NCBI GenBank assembly: GCA_900770345.1
Contig: CAAGKF010000313.1
Location: 1 to 9,669 of the forward strand
Origin: Lachnospiraceae bacterium
GTDB lineage: Bacteria > Bacillota > Clostridia > Lachnospirales > Lachnospiraceae
Length of the DNA: 9,669 nucleotides
Direction: 5' to 3'
Part shown: positions 6,912 through 9,669 of the stretch, in pieces
Position numbering within the stretch: position 1 is the first letter of the stretch
How the letters are laid out: each line of letters opens with the position of its first letter
Notes under the pieces: generated by a model
Told to the model about the DNA's origin: nothing
Database searches by the model: none
Seen by the model: the letters and a program-made list of their open reading frames with translations, nothing else
Position numbers and translations under genes: made by a program

Positions 6912-7785
6912 TTATAATGGAGAGAAAGATACAATCGAGTGTCTTGAAAGTCTGAGCCATGTTGCATATAAGAACTTTTTTACGATAGTTGTGGATAATG
7001 CCAGTTCAGAGCATTCAGTAGAAGTGCTGCGAAAATGTCAGGGAAAATACTCGTTTGAACTGTATGAATCAGAAAATAATATGGGCTTTTCGGCGGGGAA
7101 TAATATTGGTATCAGGACGGCTTTAGCTAAAGGGGCTGAGTTCGTCATTTTACTGAATAATGATACAATTGTGGAACCGGATTTTCTTACAAAGCTGATC
7201 CGTGTATTTCAGGCAGATGAAAGATGCGGTCTTAGCACAGGGACTATTTATTATGAAAGTAACCGCAGAAAGATCTGGTATGCGGGAGGTATTTTTAATT
7301 CCGGAAATTTTAAAACAGTAATGCGAGGGTATGGAAAGGAGGATTACTCTTTTCCTTCAGCGCCTGAATGTATTTCGTTTGCCTCCGGCTGCTGTATGTG
7401 CATTAAAGCAGAGGCTGTTCAGTCAATCGGATACCTGGATGAAACCTTTTTTATGTACGAGGAAGATACAGAGTTCTGTTTTCGGCTTTTAGCAAACGGA
7501 TGGAAGATTTATTATGAACCCCGTGCTGTCATTTATCATAAAGTAAGCGCCAGCACCGGATGCAGTGAAAAGGCTTCGCCTTTGACACAGTATTATATGG
7601 TGCGGAACCGGTACAAATTTATCAGGGCCAGGGCAGAAGGGCTCAATAAAGTCAGAGCGTATTTTTACTCATTTGCTATGTACAGTTTCTACTGCCTGAA
7701 AGGATACATGGATTGGAAATACGTGTTTTTGGGGCTGTGGGATTTCTCCAAAGGAATACAGGGAAAGTCAGATCGTAAATTTTGA
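6880..7785 (+). CDS. GT2 family glycosyltransferase, rhamnosyltransferase-like
   Basis: A GT-A fold enzyme of 301 residues. ATG 6880 (MEPLAAIILVNYNG) is preferred to ATG 6856 because the family begins with that strand and GGAG at 6869-6872 lies at the right distance. Motifs in order: IILVNYNG (7-14), VVDNASS (37-43), NNMGFSAGNN (66-75), LLNNDTIVEPDF (91-102; the metal-binding DxD position reads NDT), FASGCCMCIK (167-176) and MYEEDTEFCFRL (192-203; the acidic base region), then IYHKVSAS (218-225). This order is typical of GT2 enzymes annotated as rhamnosyltransferases or related cell-surface sugar transferases; the sugar is not proven. It overlaps the preceding gene by 32 bases in another frame. 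The base composition drops here: 7141-7200 has 20 G+C of 60, 7261-7320 has 22 of 60, against 32 of 60 at 5881-5940 in the gene before, which suggests a separate origin for this and the next gene. Confidence 0.85.
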   Translation: MEPLAAIILVNYNGEKDTIECLESLSHVAYKNFFTIVVDNASSEHSVEVLRKCQGKYSFELYESENNMGFSAGNNIGIRTALAKGAEFVILLNNDTIVEPDFLTKLIRVFQADERCGLSTGTIYYESNRRKIWYAGGIFNSGNFKTVMRGYGKEDYSFPSAPECISFASGCCMCIKAEAVQSIGYLDETFFMYEEDTEFCFRLLANGWKIYYEPRAVIYHKVSASTGCSEKASPLTQYYMVRNRYKFIRARAEGLNKVRAYFYSFAMYSFYCLKGYMDWKYVFLGLWDFSKGIQGKSDRKF

Positions 7786-7838
7786 ATGCATGAAAAGGAC
7801 AACATCAGTTTTATATATCGAAAGGGAATTTCTGGATT

Positions 7839-8771
7839 ATGGATATTGGCGTAGTAATCGTTACATTTAATCGGGCAGATAAATTGAGGCATGCGCTGCA
7901 GTCTTTTGAAGAACAATCGAAGCTTCCTCAATATGTGATTGTAGTTAATAATGCGAGTACGGATTCGACGCAGGATATCCTGGCAGACTGGCGCAGTGTC
8001 CCGGCTTCGTATATAAAAAAGGTAATTCAGATGCCGGAAAATATCGGAGGCAGCGGAGGTTTCTATGAGGGGCTTAAAGCAGCTCTGGATATGGAGGCTG
8101 ACTGGATATGGGTATCGGACGATGATGCATTCCCGGAGAAAGATGCGTTAGAGCAGGCCGATGATTTTATGCAGAAACATCAGGAGGAATTGCCGGGAAT
8201 TTCAGTTGTTTGCGGTCAGGTTATCAATAATGGATGTATTGATCTGGAACACAGAAGAAGCTTGATTGTGAAAGGTATTTCTATAAAAGAATGTGTGCCT
8301 TCAGAAGATAAGTATGAGCAGGAATTTTTTGAGATCAATACGTTTTCCTATGTTGGAACGATCATGAATAAGCAGAAGCTGGCAGAGGCGGGCTTGACAA
8401 GAAAAGATTATTTCATCTGGTTTGACGATACAGAACATGGATTGAGAATGGGAAAACAGGGAAAAATCCTCTGTGTTCCTGCGGTAAAAATCTATCATGA
8501 TATTGAAAAGAAAGATCCAGCTGTGCCGGATTGGAGATGGTATTACCGTTACCGGAATATGGCGGATTGTTATAGAAGGAATTTCCCTAAAATATGTTTT
8601 TATTTCTTTTATTTTAAAGCTATTATAAAAATTTTACTGTACAAATTATTGGGAATATCCAAAACAGACCGGGATATGCTGCTTGCAGGAATAAAGGATG
8701 CAAGAAGAGGGAGATTTGGCCTTCATGGCAGGTATAGGCCGGGGTGGAAGGGGTTAGAGAAAAAAGTTTAA
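7839..8771 (+). CDS. GT2 family galactofuranosyltransferase-like glycosyltransferase
   Basis: A 310-residue GT-A enzyme close in pattern to the GlfT2-like/galactofuranosyltransferase subgroup of GT2. MDIGVVIVTFNRADKL opens the fold, followed by VVNNASTDST (35-44), MPENIGGSGGF (65-75), WIWVSDDDAFP (89-99; DDD at 94-96 is the metal/donor site), NTFSYVGTIMNK (167-178), YFIWFDDTEHGLRM (191-204; the acidic base region) and IYHD (218-221). A basic, aromatic C-terminus (WRWYYRYRN, then a hydrophobic stretch around 250-270) probably rests on the membrane. The combination of NIGGSGGF, DDDA and WFDDTE favours a Galf-type donor, but other sugars occur in the subgroup. The ribosome binding site AAAGGG (7821-7826) is 12 bases from ATG 7839, rather far. 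The 53-base gap to the previous gene holds no promoter that I can see. Like its neighbour it is A+T-richer than the first four genes. Confidence 0.82.
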   Translation: MDIGVVIVTFNRADKLRHALQSFEEQSKLPQYVIVVNNASTDSTQDILADWRSVPASYIKKVIQMPENIGGSGGFYEGLKAALDMEADWIWVSDDDAFPEKDALEQADDFMQKHQEELPGISVVCGQVINNGCIDLEHRRSLIVKGISIKECVPSEDKYEQEFFEINTFSYVGTIMNKQKLAEAGLTRKDYFIWFDDTEHGLRMGKQGKILCVPAVKIYHDIEKKDPAVPDWRWYYRYRNMADCYRRNFPKICFYFFYFKAIIKILLYKLLGISKTDRDMLLAGIKDARRGRFGLHGRYRPGWKGLEKKV

Positions 8772-8790
8772 AAATGCTTTTGTAAACTTT
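8763..8790 (+). terminator. A+T-rich hairpin at the operon end, possible terminator
   Basis: AAAGTTTA (8763-8770) and TAAACTTT (8783-8790) are perfect complements; within the loop AAAA (8771-8774) can pair with TTTT (8778-8781) around a three-base turn, giving a nearly continuous stem with one bulged G. It overlaps the stop codon of the last gene. There is no U-tract after it and the stem is A+T-only in its upper half, so its strength as a terminator is doubtful. Confidence 0.4.
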
Positions 8791-9003
8791 GGATTAATAT
8801 TTGAAAAAAGCTGGCAATATTACCAGAGAATAATGACTTACCAATATCTTAATGTTTTTTAAAGATATTGAAGTTGGGAATGGAGGATGGTAATATAGAA
8901 GGGTAACTTCGAACCGGAAATGGTGAGATCAGCTATGAAAGGTATTGTTCCTGTCAGAGGTTTGAGTACATGGAAAGGGAAAAATACATTCAGTTTTTTA
9001 TTG
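8772..9003. other. Gene-free spacer after the operon
   Basis: No recognisable gene on either strand. It contains a quasi-palindrome at 8811-8826 (CTGG/CCAG ends round AATATT) and a perfect 9-base inverted repeat, CAATATCTT (8842-8850) and AAGATATTG (8862-8870), with an 11-base loop rich in T; neither is followed by a U-tract. Short open stretches between 8910 and 9056 in two frames match nothing I recognise and are probably decayed sequence. Confidence 0.6.
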
Positions 9004-9276
9004 ATGAAATCTGCGGCGCCCTGGTGCGGATGAAGGTTTTATGGAGACCATTTCGCTGAATCTAAGGTTTACGCTGTGGATATCATTCCGTAAGAAGTTG
9101 AACTGATCAATAACAAAAAATCTCCGATACCGGATGAATACATTGAAAAGTAGTTGTCTGAAAAGGAATTGGATTTGACCGCTACGTTGGACGCTGAACT
9201 TGCTTACAGCAATGCGTGTTTTGTTGTTATTGTTGCTCTTACAAATGTTTACCCGAAATTTTCAGTTGATTTTTCG
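9004..9276 (+). pseudogene. ugd: Decayed N-terminal part of UDP-glucose 6-dehydrogenase
   Basis: In one frame from ATG 9004 the translation gives KVYAVDIIP (9064-9090), then EVELINNKKSPIPDEYIEK (9094-9150), then LSEKELDLTATLDAELAYSN followed by ACFVVIV (9154-9234). This is the first ~80 residues of the Ugd/Wbp-type UDP-sugar dehydrogenases: the end of the Rossmann fold's second strand, the substrate-region helix and the FVVI strand. In-frame stops stand at 9031 (TGA), 9091 (TAA), 9151 (TAG) and 9277 (TAG). The glycine-rich NAD loop (GxGYVG) before 9064 is unrecognisable, and the match fades after ALTN at about 9246. The rest of the ~390-residue enzyme, which makes UDP-glucuronate for acidic polysaccharides, is gone. 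Its place next to the operon suggests an older, longer polysaccharide locus that used glucuronate or a sugar made from it. Confidence 0.85.
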
Positions 9277-9425
9277 TAGGCTATGATGACCGTAAAAATC
9301 ATTCATTATTGCCGGAAAATGATGTTTCGGGTAGAGGTGGGGGAAAAGTAATGAGTACATTTTGAATGTGAAATTGGGTCGGAAGAAGTTTTGATGGGTT
9401 TTGAAAAATGGCGTAATATCAAGGA

Positions 9426-9484
9426 TTTTCAATAGATGATATAGAGATTGCGAGGGGTCTACCCTAAAGAATCATAGTGGGAAA
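9426..9484. repeat. Degenerate direct repeat, copy 1
   Basis: Begins with TTTTCAAT (9426-9433) and holds the 14-base core AGGGGTCTACCCTA (9453-9466), followed by a GAA...TAGT element. The core is identical to that of copy 2, 123 bases further on; the flanks agree in part and differ by small insertions. AGGG and CCCT form short inverted arms in the core. Confidence 0.6.
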
Positions 9485-9550
9485 TAATGGGAATTTTCAG
9501 GTAAAAACGCTCATTTGCAGTTAAAGACCTATGGAAGAATCGGATTGTTG

Positions 9551-9605
9551 TTTTCAATGATTTAGCAGCAGACCTAGGGGTCTACCCTATGAACTTTAGT
9601 TGATG
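9551..9605. repeat. Degenerate direct repeat, copy 2
   Basis: Begins with TTTTCAAT (9551-9558) and holds the same 14-base core, AGGGGTCTACCCTA (9576-9589), then GAA...TAGT. Here the base before the core is T, so the inverted arms extend to TAGGG and CCCTA. The distance from TTTTCAAT to the core is 25 bases, against 27 in copy 1. Confidence 0.6.
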
Positions 9606-9669
9606 GTTTTTAGGGGTTGTATGAGGGTTTTGAAGATGAAAATGAACATTTTTTAGGTCGATGAACCCA

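Larger units (their letters stand above)
9277..9669. other. Gene-free A+T-rich right end
   Basis: All frames are interrupted often. The stretch 9280-9310 can be read as a shifted continuation of the dead ugd gene or as an unrelated fragment (see findings). From 9426 it is occupied by two copies of a degenerate direct repeat. No gene start is visible before the window ends. Confidence 0.6.

Noticed and set aside
7786..7854. A short frame starting at ATG 7786 in the gap between the two GT2 genes, as a possible leader peptide
   Set aside because: No ribosome binding site, overlaps the next start, no hairpin or codon pattern suggesting attenuation.
8842..8870. Perfect 9-base inverted repeat as a terminator
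   Set aside because: A+T-rich stem, 11-base loop and no U-tract on either side; a weak structure with no clear role.
8910..9056. About 47-codon open stretch (EYMEREKYIQFFIDEICGAL region) as a small gene or remnant
   Set aside because: No suitable start or ribosome binding site and no recognisable family; overlaps the ugd remnant in another frame.
9426..9605. CRISPR array
   Set aside because: Only two imperfect copies, about 124 bases apart, with indels between them; spacing and repeat quality do not fit CRISPR.

Overview
The window looks like a chromosomal stretch from a gut-type Firmicute, most likely a Lachnospiraceae (Blautia/Ruminococcus-like) bacterium. The reasons are the strong A/G-rich ribosome binding sites, the sigma-A type promoters, the mid-range GC with A+T-rich spacers, and the flavour of the proteins (an ATPase of the DUF234 type, a cell-wall-binding-repeat fragment, Firmicute-style polysaccharide enzymes). 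The genus is inferred; there is no 16S or other phylogenetic marker.

Layout. Bases 1-187 hold no gene but end in a textbook promoter with a perfect inverted repeat over its -10 box. Bases 188-1011 are a broken ATPase gene: about the first 33 codons and the last ~237 codons survive, in different frames, with the ATPase core deleted. A hairpin that can terminate transcription in both directions follows (1037-1082). On the minus strand at 1114-1222 lies the decayed tail of a cell-wall-binding-repeat surface protein.

Bases 1348-8771 are a compact all-plus-strand polysaccharide operon of six genes: a Wzy/O-antigen-ligase-like multispanning membrane protein, a polyprenyl-phosphate sugar-1-phosphate transferase (priming enzyme), two GT-B (GT4-like) glycosyltransferases, and two GT-A (GT2) glycosyltransferases. 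The last of these has the features of the galactofuranosyltransferase group. Four of the five junctions are tight (13 nt, 3 nt and 53 nt gaps, and a 32 nt overlap). The remaining one, between genes 1 and 2, carries a second promoter almost identical in design to the one before gene 1. It also suggests that the priming enzyme starts at a GTG 111 bases inside the open frame.

How it would work (inference from families): the priming enzyme loads the first sugar-phosphate on undecaprenyl phosphate at the inner face of the membrane, the four glycosyltransferases extend the repeat unit, and the Wzy-like protein polymerises or ligates it outside. No flippase, chain-length regulator or nucleotide-sugar synthesis gene is intact here, so the system must be completed from elsewhere.

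Bases 8772-9669 have no intact gene. They contain an A+T-rich hairpin just after the operon, the first ~80 codons of a dead UDP-glucose 6-dehydrogenase gene with several in-frame stops, and a degenerate direct repeat built around an exact 14-base core repeated 123 bases apart. The operon is thus a live cassette set between decayed genes on both sides, as expected for a frequently exchanged surface-polysaccharide locus. I see no convincing new defence, phage or RNA-based system; the most unusual items are the twin promoters, the operator-like repeat and the right-end repeat.
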